A stretch of DNA of 64,000 bases from JBQTKD01 sp963703165 (GCA_963703165.1 OY969798.1:434001-498000); one strand, 5' to 3'. Counted from the first letter of the stretch, positions 54,173 through 63,012 are shown. Numbers and translations: made by a program. Notes: a model not told the origin generated them from the letters alone.

Positions 54173-54700
54173 TCAGCGACCGACGCGGAAGGTGTAGCTC
54201 GTGTCGCCGGCGGCGAACGCGTTGCTGGAACCGACAGGCACCTTCACGGTCCGGCCGGCGACGATGTCGTCCATCGAGCCGACGAGCGTTCCCATCCGCT
54301 GCCGGTCACGGAAGACCGTGATCGTGAAGCTCTGGTGAGCCAGGTACGGGTGGACGCCCTCGTAGGTAACGGTCGCGGTGCCGGTGAACTCGCCGGTGCC
54401 GGCTTCGGAGCTGACAGCCAAGCCCTCCAGGACGAAGTCGGCGTTGGACATCGGGAACGTGTTGGAGGCCTGGTCGAAGGTGACCGGCGCAGCGGCCGGA
54501 TCGGCCGGGCCCGTGGTCAGGGCACCGAGCACCAGGGCGACGACCGCCACACCGGACGCGGCCGGCACGATCCGCTCCCGCGGGATGCGGCGGGGGCGCC
54601 GCGTCGCGCGGACCTCCTTGGTGACCACGTACTGACGCGGCAGGGCCGGCGCCGTCCGGGTCTCGACATCGGAAAGGGGTGTGCGCTGTTCAACGGACAT
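54173..54700 (-). CDS. Membrane-anchored protein, shorter paralogue
   Basis: 175 residues from ATG 54700, chosen because GAAGG lies 7 bases upstream. It begins MSVEQ like its neighbour, has a basic cytoplasmic part, one TM helix (IVPAASGVAVVALVLGALTTG) and the same beta domain (FPMSNADFVLEGLAVSSEAG, HQSFTITVFRDRQRMGTLVG, VAGRTVKVPVGSSNAFAAG), but not the C-terminal tail. Tandem duplication is likely. Function unknown. Confidence 0.65.
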   Translation of the reverse strand: MSVEQRTPLSDVETRTAPALPRQYVVTKEVRATRRPRRIPRERIVPAASGVAVVALVLGALTTGPADPAAAPVTFDQASNTFPMSNADFVLEGLAVSSEAGTGEFTGTATVTYEGVHPYLAHQSFTITVFRDRQRMGTLVGSMDDIVAGRTVKVPVGSSNAFAAGDTSYTFRVGR

Positions 54701-54862
54701 GGCGTGGCCTTCGGTCGGAGTCGCCGGAGCACGCGGCATGGCGTACCCCTATGACTCCGACGCAGCGGCCCGCCGATGCGGCGCGGACTTTCGGTCTGAC
54801 TACGCCGCCGCCCGGACGACCCGGGAATCAGGCGTTCGGCCCATGGGGCGTGCGATATGTAC

Positions 54863-55546
54863 TCAGTGCTTCTTCGGCGGCCGCAGGAACGGCTTGGACT
54901 CCGTCGGGCAATAGATCGAGGTCGCGCCCAGCAGGAACGCGCGGCTCTTCGCCCTGGTGATCTTGCCGCCCTTGGCCACGCCGCGGACGAGGTCCTCCGG
55001 CTCGGTGCCGGTGCCCAGCAGCCGGCATGCGCTGCGTGCAGCGGTGGTGGGCGAGGCCGCCAGGCTCAGGTCCAAGCCGACGGCGTCGGTGTACTGACGC
55101 AGCGCCAGGCGCTTCTGCTCCTGGGTGAGATTGCCCTTCGGGAGTTTCGCGGCAGCGGCTCGTGCCGCAGCCCCGACGGAGATCTGCTTGCCCGACTTGT
55201 CATAGAGCGGGGCGTCGACCTTTGCGCCCGGGGTGAGCCCGACGGGCACGGAGGAGTTCGAGACGCCGGCGGCGGCGTCGTCGGAGCTGAAGGCCATCAG
55301 GTAGACGCCGACCCAGCCCATCGTGGCCAGCACCGCCGTACCCACGAGGATCGCGGCCGCGCGCATCTTCTGCTCCTGCGGAAGGTGCAGCACGGGGATC
55401 AACGGCGCGGGGGCGGCGCCGTCCTGGGGCGCAGGAGCCGCAGCGGGCGTGGCTGAGGAGATCAGCACGACCGGCTCGACGGCAGGAGCCGACGTGCTGG
55501 GCACGGCTGCCTTCGTGAGCGAGACGGGCTCGACGGGCTCGGGCAT
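54863..55546 (-). CDS. DUF732-like membrane-anchored protein
   Basis: 227 residues from ATG 55546. Pro/Ala-rich cytoplasmic part of about 60 residues, one TM helix (AAAILVGTAVLATMGWVGVYLMAF), linker, then an extracytoplasmic helical domain whose end ARSACRLLGTGTEPEDLV...KSRAFLLGATSIYCPTE follows the mycobacterial DUF732 pattern (two cysteines, final YCP). Third gene of the leftward membrane-protein group. Function unknown. Confidence 0.6.
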   Translation of the reverse strand: MPEPVEPVSLTKAAVPSTSAPAVEPVVLISSATPAAAPAPQDGAAPAPLIPVLHLPQEQKMRAAAILVGTAVLATMGWVGVYLMAFSSDDAAAGVSNSSVPVGLTPGAKVDAPLYDKSGKQISVGAAARAAAAKLPKGNLTQEQKRLALRQYTDAVGLDLSLAASPTTAARSACRLLGTGTEPEDLVRGVAKGGKITRAKSRAFLLGATSIYCPTESKPFLRPPKKH

Positions 55547-55661
55547 GGGAGACCTCCGGGGACTGAGCAGGGCGCCCTCGTCGCTCGGACGTTCCCTGAT
55601 CCATCCCAGGATCCCGGTTGGGCCGTTGGTGCCCGACCCCGTTAGCCCGTCCGGTGCGTGC

Positions 55662-55874
55662 TCACGGGTCTTCGAGCCGGAAGCCGAGCTTGAGGCCCAC
55701 CTGGTAGGTGTCGACCCTGTTCTCCCGGATGTAGCCCCGAATCTCCGTCACCTCGAACCAGTCGACGTGACGCAGCGTCAGACCCGCCCGGGTGATCGCG
55801 GCGCCGATCGCCGCCTCGATGCCGTCCGGCGACGTGCCGACGAGCTCGGTCACGCGGAAGGTCCGCTCACTCAT
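55662..55874 (-). CDS. Dodecin family flavin-binding protein
   Basis: 70 residues from ATG 55874 (AGGAGG upstream), the usual dodecin length. TFRVTELVGTSPDGIEAAIGAAITRAG and the tryptophan in LRHVDWFEVTEIRGYI, which stacks on flavin, are conserved. Dodecins form 12-mers that store riboflavin, FMN or CoA. Confidence 0.9.
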   Translation of the reverse strand: MSERTFRVTELVGTSPDGIEAAIGAAITRAGLTLRHVDWFEVTEIRGYIRENRVDTYQVGLKLGFRLEDP

Positions 55875-56007
55875 TCAGTCCTCCTTGCGATGCACTGGCT
55901 GCACATATTCCCCCGCGCCGCCCGGACACCTGACGGCGGGGCACCCGACCGATGCCCGACGGCGGAGGAGGACGTACCTTAGGAGCAGCGAGAGGCGGAA
56001 CGATTTG

Positions 56008-56319
56008 ATGCGCAAGAAGCGTGAGCCTGAGGTCTACCGGGTCACTGGCGCGCGTACGAGCCTCAGCGCGGACATCACCAGTCGCTACCGCCGGTACGCG
56101 TTGACCATGGGGATCCGCACCGTCTGCTTCCTGGGCGCGATCCTCACCACCGGGCCGATGCGTTGGACGTTGTTCGCCGCCGCACTGCTGCTCCCCTACG
56201 TCGCGGTGGTTGCCGCGAACGGTGGCCGGGAGCCCACCCGCGAAGCGGCGCTTCCCGTCGTGCTGCCCTCCCGCACAGAGCTCCCTCCGCTGCCCCCCGG
56301 CCCTTTTCTGCGCGACTGA
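56008..56319 (+). CDS. DUF3099-like membrane protein
   Basis: 103 residues from ATG 56008 (GAGAGG upstream). VYRVTGARTSLSADITSRYRRYALTMGIRTVCF is the recognisable DUF3099 start, followed by two membrane helices (VCFLGAILTTGPMRW and LFAAALLLPYVAVVAANG) and a Pro-rich tail. Actinobacteria-restricted family with no known function. Divergent from the dodecin gene. Confidence 0.8.
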   Translation: MRKKREPEVYRVTGARTSLSADITSRYRRYALTMGIRTVCFLGAILTTGPMRWTLFAAALLLPYVAVVAANGGREPTREAALPVVLPSRTELPPLPPGPFLRD

Positions 56320-56535
56320 AACCTCGGATTACGCCGTCCGTGTGGGTGGATTCACTCGACCGGCGCACAGATGAGCCTGGTTGCGAAACATCTTCCGAGT
56401 GTCGCTCTGCTGAGCACTTCCCGCGTGTCATACTTCACGCCATGCCTCGGGAGACCGGGACACGAAAATCGATGCCGGGCAGCTTCCCCCGTGGCTACCC
56501 GGCATCGTTCGTTTAACAGGGAGCGCGCACAAGAA

Positions 56536-56568
56536 GCCCCCGCCGCCCGGGACTCGGGCAACGGGGGC
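56536..56568 (-). terminator. Terminator of moaA
   Basis: Outer stem GCCCCCG / CGGGGGC enclosing GCCCG / CGGGC, 18 bp beyond the moaA stop; read leftwards it is followed by TTCTTGT. Confidence 0.7.
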
Positions 56569-56586
56569 GGAGAACGTGGCTCGGAG

Positions 56587-57576
56587 CTAGCCGCCGATCG
56601 CGGACATCGGGCGGTCGGGCTGCAGGAACGACGGGTCGTCGATGCCGTGCCCGGCCTTCTTCCAGTGCACCGCCGCCTGCCAACGCAGCGCGATCTCGTC
56701 GTCCGAGGCGCCGCCACGCAGGGCGCCGCGCAGGTCGGACTCCTCGCGGGCGAAGAGGCAGTTGCGGATCTGGCCGTCGGCGGTGAGCCGGACGCGGTCG
56801 CAGTCGCCGCAGAACGGGCGGGTCACGCTGGCGATGATGCCGACGGTCTGCGTGCCACCGTTGACGATCCAACGCTCGGCCGGGGCGCTGCCGCGGATCG
56901 AGGCAGCCTCCGGAGTGAGGTCGAAGTAGGGCGTCAGCTTCTCGAGGATCTCGTCGGCTGTGATCATTGCCGCGCGGGACCAGTCGTGCTGCGCGTCCAA
57001 CGGCATCTGCTCGATGAAGCGCAGTTCGTAGCCGCGCTCCAGACACCACTCGAGCAGGCGGTGCGGGTCGGAGTCGTTGATGTCGCGCAGCAGCACCGCG
57101 TTGACCTTCACCGGACGCAGGCCCGCGGCGTCCGCGGCGGCCATGCCGGCGATGACGTCGTCGAGCCGGTCGCGGCGGGTGATCACCTTGAAGGTCTCCG
57201 CGTCGAGGGTGTCAAGGGAAACGTTGACCCGGTCCAGCCCGGCGTCGGCGAGGGCCTGAGCCATCCGCGAGAGGCCGATGCCGTTGCTGGTCACCGACAG
57301 GCGCGGGCGAGGGTGCAGGGCCGCGGCGCGGGCGATGATGTCGACCAGTCCTCGACGGATCAGCGGCTCGCCACCGGTGAAGCGGACCTCGTCCACACCG
57401 AGCTGCTCGACGGCGATCCGGATGAGGCGGGACACCTCATCGTCGGTCAACACGTCTGCATTCGGGAGCCAGTCCAGACCTTCCGCCGGCATGCAATACG
57501 AGCAACGCAGATTGCAGCGGTCGGTCAATGAGACGCGAAGGTCGGTGGAGATCCGACCGAACGTGTCAACGAGCAC
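56587..57576 (-). CDS. moaA: GTP 3',8-cyclase (molybdenum cofactor synthesis)
   Basis: 329 residues from GTG 57576 with GAGAGG upstream. Radical-SAM cluster CNLRCSYC near residue 21-28, GGEPL, and the second cluster in CGDCDRVRLTADGQIRNC. The C-terminal Gly-Gly needed for activity is present (SAIGG). First step of molybdopterin synthesis, GTP to 3',8-cyclo-7,8-dihydroGTP. No other moa gene is adjacent. Confidence 0.94.
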   Translation of the reverse strand: MLVDTFGRISTDLRVSLTDRCNLRCSYCMPAEGLDWLPNADVLTDDEVSRLIRIAVEQLGVDEVRFTGGEPLIRRGLVDIIARAAALHPRPRLSVTSNGIGLSRMAQALADAGLDRVNVSLDTLDAETFKVITRRDRLDDVIAGMAAADAAGLRPVKVNAVLLRDINDSDPHRLLEWCLERGYELRFIEQMPLDAQHDWSRAAMITADEILEKLTPYFDLTPEAASIRGSAPAERWIVNGGTQTVGIIASVTRPFCGDCDRVRLTADGQIRNCLFAREESDLRGALRGGASDDEIALRWQAAVHWKKAGHGIDDPSFLQPDRPMSAIGG

Positions 57577-57926
57577 GCTGTACCTCTCCCTGGGGGGTGG
57601 GGACGCCCGTCGGCAGAACGGGCAAGTACTACTTCAGGGTACGGCGATCACCGCTCCCGTGAAGGGGAAAAATGTCCGTTACCTGCACAAATGGCAGCGG
57701 CCCCAAGACCGGGCGAGCCGCAATTGCGCCCGCTCGGATGTTGATGTAGTCGCGGTTGCGAGACCACTGATTCGTCGGACCTTGGTGTGTGACCCAAACG
57801 ACAAATTGTGAGATCGGTGCGACGAGCGGTCGCTATTCGGGCCGCCGGCACGTCCGCACGGCGGGATCGCGCCGATTCCAGCGGCTGTAGCGTTGGCTCG
57901 GCTCAATCTGGACCCCGGAGAAGACT
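57577..57926. other. 350-bp gap between moaA and the SURF1 gene
   Basis: Divergent promoter region without a convincing gene. A GCCCGT / ACGGGC hairpin (57605-57623) lies in the moaA leader. I looked for a molybdenum-cofactor or cyclic-di-AMP riboswitch pattern and saw neither. The middle is relatively A/T-rich for this genome (around 57660-57680 and 57800). Confidence 0.35.
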
Positions 57927-58715
57927 TTGTATCGGTTCTTGCTGACCGCTCGCTGGCTGGTGCTGGCGTTGGTCATGGTGGCGGTGGTTCCCGGGTGCAT
58001 CCTGCTGGGCCAGTGGCAGCTGGGGCGCCTGCACCGCGCCGAGGAGCACAACCAGCGCATCAAGACCTTCGCCGAGGCGCCTCCCGGTGACGTGGCGACC
58101 ATCAGCCCGATCGGCTCACCCGTGCCGCCGGAGCGGGTGTACACACACCTGCGGGTCGTCGGGCGCTACGACACCGCGCACAGCCTGTTCGTCCGCAACC
58201 GACCCTCCGACGGGCGCGCGGGCTTCCACGTGCTCACTCCGCTGGTGACCGAGGCCGGTCCCGCCGCGCTCATCGACCGCGGCTGGGTCCCCGCGCCGAC
58301 GGCCGGCGGGTCGCCCGAAGCGCCGGAGACCCCGAGCGGTCAGGTCTCCGTCACCGGCTTGCTGCGCGCCGCCGAGGCGCCTCGGGACACCACGGGACTG
58401 CCGCAGGGTCAGGTTCTGCGCATCGACGTCCCCACGATCGCTCAGGGCCTGCCGTACCAGGTCTACGGCGGGTACATCGCGCTGCGCACCCAGGAGCCCG
58501 CCCCTCCCGTGGTGGAGGGCGAGTACCGCCCCGAACCGGTCGAGCTGCCCTCGGGGCGCACCGAACTGCTGCACCTGGCCTATGCGTGGCAGTGGTTCGT
58601 GTTCGCCGGCATCGGCCCGCTCGGCTTCTGGTTCCTGGCGCGTCGCGAGGCCGCGGACCGACGTCGGCCCGACGGGCCCCCGAAGGCCGACCCCGCGCCG
58701 CTCGCGCACGCCTGA
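57927..58715 (+). CDS. SURF1 family cytochrome oxidase assembly protein
   Basis: 262 residues from TTG 57927 with GGAG 6 bases upstream. Two TM helices, near residues 8-28 (WLVLALVMVAVVPGCILLGQWQ) and 210-232 (AWQWFVFAGIGPLGFWFLA). Between them the SURF1 landmarks LGRWQ-like LGQWQLGRL, FVRNRP, GFHVLTPLV, LIDRGWVP. It helps insert haem into the aa3 oxidase at the membrane. Confidence 0.92.
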   Translation: MYRFLLTARWLVLALVMVAVVPGCILLGQWQLGRLHRAEEHNQRIKTFAEAPPGDVATISPIGSPVPPERVYTHLRVVGRYDTAHSLFVRNRPSDGRAGFHVLTPLVTEAGPAALIDRGWVPAPTAGGSPEAPETPSGQVSVTGLLRAAEAPRDTTGLPQGQVLRIDVPTIAQGLPYQVYGGYIALRTQEPAPPVVEGEYRPEPVELPSGRTELLHLAYAWQWFVFAGIGPLGFWFLARREAADRRRPDGPPKADPAPLAHA

Positions 58716-58722
58716 GTCGCCG

Positions 58723-59661
58723 TCAGGTCAGGGCGGGCTCGAGGAGCTCGACCGTCCCCAGCACGTCGTCGACGGTGACCTCGACCCCCAACGGGAACGT
58801 GAGCTGGACCGGCCCGTGCCCGACCGGCAGCCCGGTCAGGATCGGGATTCCCAACGGGGCGAGCCGTTCGACGACGACGGCGTCGACGGCGCGCTGGTCC
58901 CCACTGTCGGTCCACTCCCCGATGACCACCGCTGTCAGCCCGTCGAGGGATCCGGCGCGCAGCAGTTGGGTCAGTGCTCGGTCGATCCGGTACGGCGTCT
59001 CGTTGATGTCCTCGAGCAGCAGGACCCCGCCCGGGGCGGAGAACGCCTCGGGCGTGCCGATCGAGGCCGCGAGGATCGTCAGCGTCCCGCCGGTCGTGAC
59101 GCCGCGCGCCCGCCCCGGGTGCAGGGCACGGACCGAAGGGCCCGCGAGGCACCGGACGGTCTCCGGCTCGGTCAGGGTGCTCACCAGATGCCGCATGGTC
59201 GCCGGTTCCGGCTGATCCTCGGCGAGGATGCTCGCGGCCGCCATCGGCCCGAACAGCGTCGCCACTCCCAGCCGCTGCGCGATCGCGAGGTGCAGTGTGG
59301 TGATGTCGCTGCAGCCGAGGAACACCGGCGGCCCGACGGCGGCATCGCGCGCGGCCATCGCCTCCCAGTCCAAGTGATCGACCATCCGGGCCGCGCCCCA
59401 CCCACCGCGCCCGCAGAGCACCGCACGGACCTCGGGGTCGGACCAGGCCGCGGTCAGGTCGGCCGCTCGTTGCGCGTCGGTCCCGGCCAGGGTGCCGTGG
59501 GTCGCCAGGGCGTGCTCGCCCACGACCACCTGCATCCCGAGTTCGGTGAACAGCGCGACTCCACGGTCCAACCGCTCCTTCTCGAGCTTGCCGCTCGGCG
59601 CGACGATCGCGACCTTGTCCCCGCGACTCAGGCGTCGCGGCCGGGTCAGCGGACTCAGCAC
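58723..59661 (-). CDS. LD-carboxypeptidase (peptidase S66)
   Basis: 312 residues from GTG 59661, overlapping the sirtuin stop by 7 nt. Family text: RRLSRGDKVAIVAPSGKLEKERL, CGRGGWGAARMVDHLDW, FLGCSDITTLH with the nucleophilic serine, LLLEDINETPYRIDR with the glutamate and GLPVGHGPVQLTFPLG with the histidine. It cleaves L,D-bonds of murein tetrapeptides during cell-wall recycling. Convergent with the SURF1 gene. Confidence 0.9.
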   Translation of the reverse strand: MLSPLTRPRRLSRGDKVAIVAPSGKLEKERLDRGVALFTELGMQVVVGEHALATHGTLAGTDAQRAADLTAAWSDPEVRAVLCGRGGWGAARMVDHLDWEAMAARDAAVGPPVFLGCSDITTLHLAIAQRLGVATLFGPMAAASILAEDQPEPATMRHLVSTLTEPETVRCLAGPSVRALHPGRARGVTTGGTLTILAASIGTPEAFSAPGGVLLLEDINETPYRIDRALTQLLRAGSLDGLTAVVIGEWTDSGDQRAVDAVVVERLAPLGIPILTGLPVGHGPVQLTFPLGVEVTVDDVLGTVELLEPALT

Positions 59662-60416
59662 GCGAGCACCTGCGGGAGCACGGTGCCGATCTGCTCGCGC
59701 AGCACCGCGGCGGCCAGATGGTCGTACGGGGTCGGGTCGGCGTTGACGACGACCAGGCGCGCACCGCGGGACACCGCTATCTCGCACAACCCGGCCGCGG
59801 GCTGCACCTGCAGCGACGTACCGATCGCGAGGAACACGTCGCAGTCCGCGGCCGCGCGCACAGCGGCGTCGAGGACCTCGGGCCGCAGCGACTGCCCGAA
59901 CGAGATCGTCGCCGCCTTCTGAACTCCGCCGCAGGCAAGGCATTCGGGGTCTTCCTCGCCTGCCGCGACCCGGGCGAGGGCCTCCTGCATCGGCAGGCGC
60001 ACGTCGCAGGAGAGGCACTCGACGAAGTACAGCGTGCCGTGCAGTTCGACGACGAGGTCGGGACTCGACCCGGCCTTCTGGTGCAGCCCATCGATGTTCT
60101 GCGTAATCAGCGCGCGCAAGCGCCCGGACTTCTCGAGCTCGACCAGGGCGAGATGACCCGGGTTCGGCTGCGCAGTCCACGCCTGATGATCCCGGCGGTT
60201 GATCCACGCCTTCTTCCGCAGCTCCGGATCGCGCACGTACTCGGAGAGCTCGAACATCTTCGCCGCACTCGGATCCTTGGTCCACAACCCGTTCGGGCCG
60301 CGGAAGTCCATGATCCCGGACTCGGTGCTGATGCCGGCTCCGGTCAGCACGCACACCCTGCGCGCGCCGGTCACCCACGCGCGGACTTCGTCGATCCCCA
60401 CATCCGCCTGCGACAC
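59655..60416 (-). CDS. cobB: NAD-dependent protein deacylase (sirtuin)
   Basis: 253 residues from GTG 60416. GAGISTESGIMDFRG, TQNIDGLHQKAG, the base His in VELHGTLY, a four-cysteine zinc site (CLSC...CLAC) and GTSLQVQPAAGL are all present. Class and length fit a bacterial Sir2 that removes acyl groups from lysines, for example acetyl-CoA synthetase. Upstream partner of the LD-carboxypeptidase gene by overlap only; a functional link is unlikely. Confidence 0.93.
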   Translation of the reverse strand: MSQADVGIDEVRAWVTGARRVCVLTGAGISTESGIMDFRGPNGLWTKDPSAAKMFELSEYVRDPELRKKAWINRRDHQAWTAQPNPGHLALVELEKSGRLRALITQNIDGLHQKAGSSPDLVVELHGTLYFVECLSCDVRLPMQEALARVAAGEEDPECLACGGVQKAATISFGQSLRPEVLDAAVRAAADCDVFLAIGTSLQVQPAAGLCEIAVSRGARLVVVNADPTPYDHLAAAVLREQIGTVLPQVLAC

Positions 60417-60534
60417 CCCCGCAGCCTACGAGGAACGTGCGGGAAGTCTCCCGATAGCGCAGTTGAACACGGAAAACGATCTCCGCGCCGGTGTTCAAGA
60501 GCACTATCGGGATTGTTCGTACCCGCACTCTCGA

Positions 60535-61158
60535 TCACTTGCGGTTGAACGAGTACCAGTTCGCGACCGCGTTCACAGCTTGCGCGGACAGGGCTGGGTG
60601 GCGTGCCCTCAGGTGCTCGGACACCGCCTGTCCGATCGAGGCCACGGATGCAAAGTTGTGCAGCGGCGGATCCACCGTGTACAGCTCGTCCACGATCGCC
60701 TTCACCCGCGGCAGGACGTCGAGGCCTCGCTGCCCGGACAGCTCGACGACGCGCTCTTCGGGCGAACGCTCGTCGAGAAAGCCGGGCGTCCCGACGAACG
60801 CGACGACACAGCGGCTCAGGAGCGGATCCACACCGTCCGGATTCAGTTGGCCCCCGCGGCCGTCGCGTTCAACGAGCTGCAGCAGTTCGCGGGCCAGCTC
60901 CGCCGCCTTTCGGAAGTACGGAGCCCAGGCGTCCGGCAGATCCCCGTCGATCCGCTCGAGATCCAAGGCCACGTCCCGCAAGATGCTGGCCTGCCACTCA
61001 TCGGTTCCGTACGGCGTACCCAAGAAATGGCTCGCGCAGGCGTAGAGGTCCGCGTCCACCAACACGAGCTCGACGCCGGGTGTGACGACTGCTGGCTCCG
61101 GGAACGTTTCCGCGAAACAATTTTCGACTGTCGGTCGAGACCTCAGGCCGTTGCCCAT
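60535..61158 (-). CDS. Uncharacterised protein
   Basis: 207 residues from ATG 61158; the first 20 residues (MGNGLRSRPTVENCFAETFP) look atypical and the true start may be inside. Soluble, mixed helical. Segments VELVLVDADLYACASHFLG, WAPYFRKAAELARELLQLVE and IVDELYTVDPPLHNFASVA are visible, but I recognise no family. It lies between the sirtuin gene and the VapBC pair, in a stretch of small accessory genes. Confidence 0.5.
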   Translation of the reverse strand: MGNGLRSRPTVENCFAETFPEPAVVTPGVELVLVDADLYACASHFLGTPYGTDEWQASILRDVALDLERIDGDLPDAWAPYFRKAAELARELLQLVERDGRGGQLNPDGVDPLLSRCVVAFVGTPGFLDERSPEERVVELSGQRGLDVLPRVKAIVDELYTVDPPLHNFASVASIGQAVSEHLRARHPALSAQAVNAVANWYSFNRK

Positions 61159-61247
61159 AACGGCTAGTCGGCCGTCGACGCCAGGCAGGGAATCTGTCTA
61201 GGTCGGGATCGCTCCCCCTAGTACTACCGTGGTGCTACCATCCTGCA

Positions 61248-61487
61248 ATGGCTGGAGTCGTCAAGCGATCAGTCTCCATCGACGCCGCGATCTGGGATGA
61301 GCTCTCGCAACACGCGGGTCCTGGCGAGATCTCCGCACTGCTCAACGAGGCCCTTGTGAACGAGCTCCGCCGACGGCGCGGGCTGGCGGCAGTGCGTCGG
61401 TATGAGTCCAAGCACGGACCGATCAGTGCCGCCGCGCTCGCGAAAGCCGACGCCATCCTGGACGCGGGGCGCGGCGACCTCCGATGA
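61248..61487 (+). CDS. vapB: VapB-type antitoxin
   Basis: 79 residues from ATG 61248. VKRSVSIDAAIWDELSQHAG reads as a ribbon-helix-helix DNA-binding start; the tail (SAAALAKADAILDAG) would bind and block the toxin. Stop overlaps the toxin start (ATGA), the usual arrangement for coupled expression and autoregulation. Confidence 0.8.
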   Translation: MAGVVKRSVSIDAAIWDELSQHAGPGEISALLNEALVNELRRRRGLAAVRRYESKHGPISAAALAKADAILDAGRGDLR

Positions 61488-61867
61488 CGACGCCGGTCTA
61501 CGACGCGGGCGCGCTCGTTGCGGCTGATCGCCGGGACGAGCGGATGTGGGCGCTGCACAAGCGCGCACTGGAGCGCGGGATTACCCCTGTCGTCCCGGCG
61601 TCCGCGCTCATGCAGGTCAGTCGCTCGGCCCGGCAGTGGGAACTCAGGCAGCTACTCGCCGGGTGCGAAGTCGCCGAGCTGAGCGAGGTCGACGCACACG
61701 ACGGTGGCCGCATGCTCGGCAAGGCCGATCGGGACGACGTGTCCGACGCGCACGTGGTGCTCACGACGCTTGCCGGCAACGACCGAACCGTCGTCACCTC
61801 CGATCGCGACGATCTCGAACACCTCGCGCGATCGATCAATCGGCGCCTGGCCGTGATCGACGTCTGA
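61484..61867 (+). CDS. vapC: VapC-type PIN-domain ribonuclease toxin
   Basis: 127 residues. PIN acidic residues at VYDAGALVAADRR, RDDVSDAHVV and TSDRDDLEHLA. The second acidic position found in many VapC toxins (Glu) reads as Gln in ALMQVSR, as in a common actinobacterial branch. RNA cleavage restrained by the upstream antitoxin. Confidence 0.85.
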   Translation: MTTPVYDAGALVAADRRDERMWALHKRALERGITPVVPASALMQVSRSARQWELRQLLAGCEVAELSEVDAHDGGRMLGKADRDDVSDAHVVLTTLAGNDRTVVTSDRDDLEHLARSINRRLAVIDV

Positions 61868-61911
61868 GCCGAAGGATTACGCGGTCTGTCGCACGACGCC
61901 CGGTGGAGAGT

Positions 61912-62382
61912 TCAGGCGGCGGAGACCTCGGCGCCGAGGCCGCGGAGGGCGTCGGTCGCGGTGGCCCAGCAGGTGCCACGGGTCGCGGCGATGAGGCGGG
62001 CGGCGTCGACCGCTCCCGGGACGTCCTCCCAGCCGTCGAGGACGACCACCACGTCGGCCTCGATCAGGGCTGCGCGGTCGGCGGCTCGGCCGGCGCGGGC
62101 GTCGGCGAGCGCGGTGTCGGACACGGCGGCCTGCTCGCACGGGGAGAACACGCTCGCTCCTGCCGCACGAAGGGCAGCGGCCACCGAGCGGTAGGCAGTG
62201 CGGGCGGGCCAATGGATCAGGCCGAGGTCGAGCAGAGTCGCCTCGACGGGGGCCCACACCTCGGGCTCGAGCCAGGTGCGCGGGCCGGCCAGGTAGATGC
62301 GCAGGCCGTGGAACTCACCGGCACGAGGCGGCGGGATCCGATCGGTCTGGTCGATCCGGAGTAGATCAAGCACAGGTCGCAT
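61912..62382 (-). CDS. DUF4406 / deoxyribosyltransferase-like protein
   Basis: 156 residues from ATG 62382. LRIYLAGPRTW and ADVVVVLDGWEDVPGAVDAARLIAATRG are the N- and C-terminal motifs of the Rossmann-like nucleoside 2-deoxyribosyltransferase superfamily, but the catalytic glutamate region is not clear. Ends RGLGAEVSAA. Possibly a nucleotide-binding sensor or modifying enzyme. Confidence 0.6.
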   Translation of the reverse strand: MRPVLDLLRIDQTDRIPPPRAGEFHGLRIYLAGPRTWLEPEVWAPVEATLLDLGLIHWPARTAYRSVAAALRAAGASVFSPCEQAAVSDTALADARAGRAADRAALIEADVVVVLDGWEDVPGAVDAARLIAATRGTCWATATDALRGLGAEVSAA

Positions 62383-62444
62383 GTTTCCGGTGGCTCCTCC
62401 GCTGTGGAGGGGTTATCGCCGCAACGGAGCCAAACGTTTCCTAT

Positions 62445-62494
62445 GCGCCCCGAATCGGGTAGAAGTTCAGCCGGTTTGTCCGGATTTGGGGCGC
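62445..62494 (-). terminator. Inverted repeat after the 159-residue unknown gene
   Basis: GCGCCCC / GGGGCGC arms with further pairing GAATC / GATTT and an inner CCGG / CCGG; about 40 bp beyond the stop of the leftward gene. Confidence 0.45.
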
Positions 62495-62532
62495 TTCGGC
62501 CGCGCGTCAGAACTTTGCTGATCCAGGTCCGC

Positions 62533-63012
62533 CTAGGACTGGACGAGCGCGCGGAGCGGGACCGCGGGGGTGCCGCAGCGGGCCGCGAGGGCCAGGACCT
62601 CGGGGTCGTTCTCGTAGCGGCCGACGAGCACGAGCAGGTCGACGGATCGCACCTCGACCTCGGTGGGCAGGCCGCAGTCGGTCACGCCCTCGAACTCGGT
62701 CGGCAGGATGTCCTCGAGGACGACGACCAGACCGGTGGCCCACATCGCCTCGACGGCGGAGACCCAGTGCAGGTCGTTCTCCAGACCGACGACGTAGACG
62801 CGGATGCGGCGGAAGATCGAGCCGTAGATGACCGCGGCGACGCGCTCGGCATCCCGGACGCCGGCGTAGACCAGGCGGGCGGCGCGCAGTTCGCGGGACG
62901 CGTCGGTCTCCTCGGACAGCCGCGAACGACTCCACGACGGGTCCTGGGTATCGGCCTCACGGGTGTAGTCCGCCTCGTAGTCCGCCCCGAACTCGCGGTC
63001 GTGCTCGGACAT
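62533..63012 (-). CDS. Uncharacterised Rossmann-like protein
   Basis: 159 residues from ATG 63012 with GGGGG upstream; an in-frame ATG at 63036 would add eight. After an acidic head, alternating strands and helices: LRAARLVYAGVRDAERVAAVIYG, IRVYVVGLENDLHWVSAVEAMWATGLVVVLED, SVDLLVLVGRYENDPEVLALAARCG. No catalytic motif is recognised. It shares strand style with the DUF4406-like neighbour but not its motifs. Confidence 0.5.
   Translation of the reverse strand: MSEHDREFGADYEADYTREADTQDPSWSRSRLSEETDASRELRAARLVYAGVRDAERVAAVIYGSIFRRIRVYVVGLENDLHWVSAVEAMWATGLVVVLEDILPTEFEGVTDCGLPTEVEVRSVDLLVLVGRYENDPEVLALAARCGTPAVPLRALVQS

Noticed and set aside
57577..57926. Riboswitch before moaA
   Set aside because: No recognisable molybdenum-cofactor or cyclic-di-AMP consensus could be found by eye.
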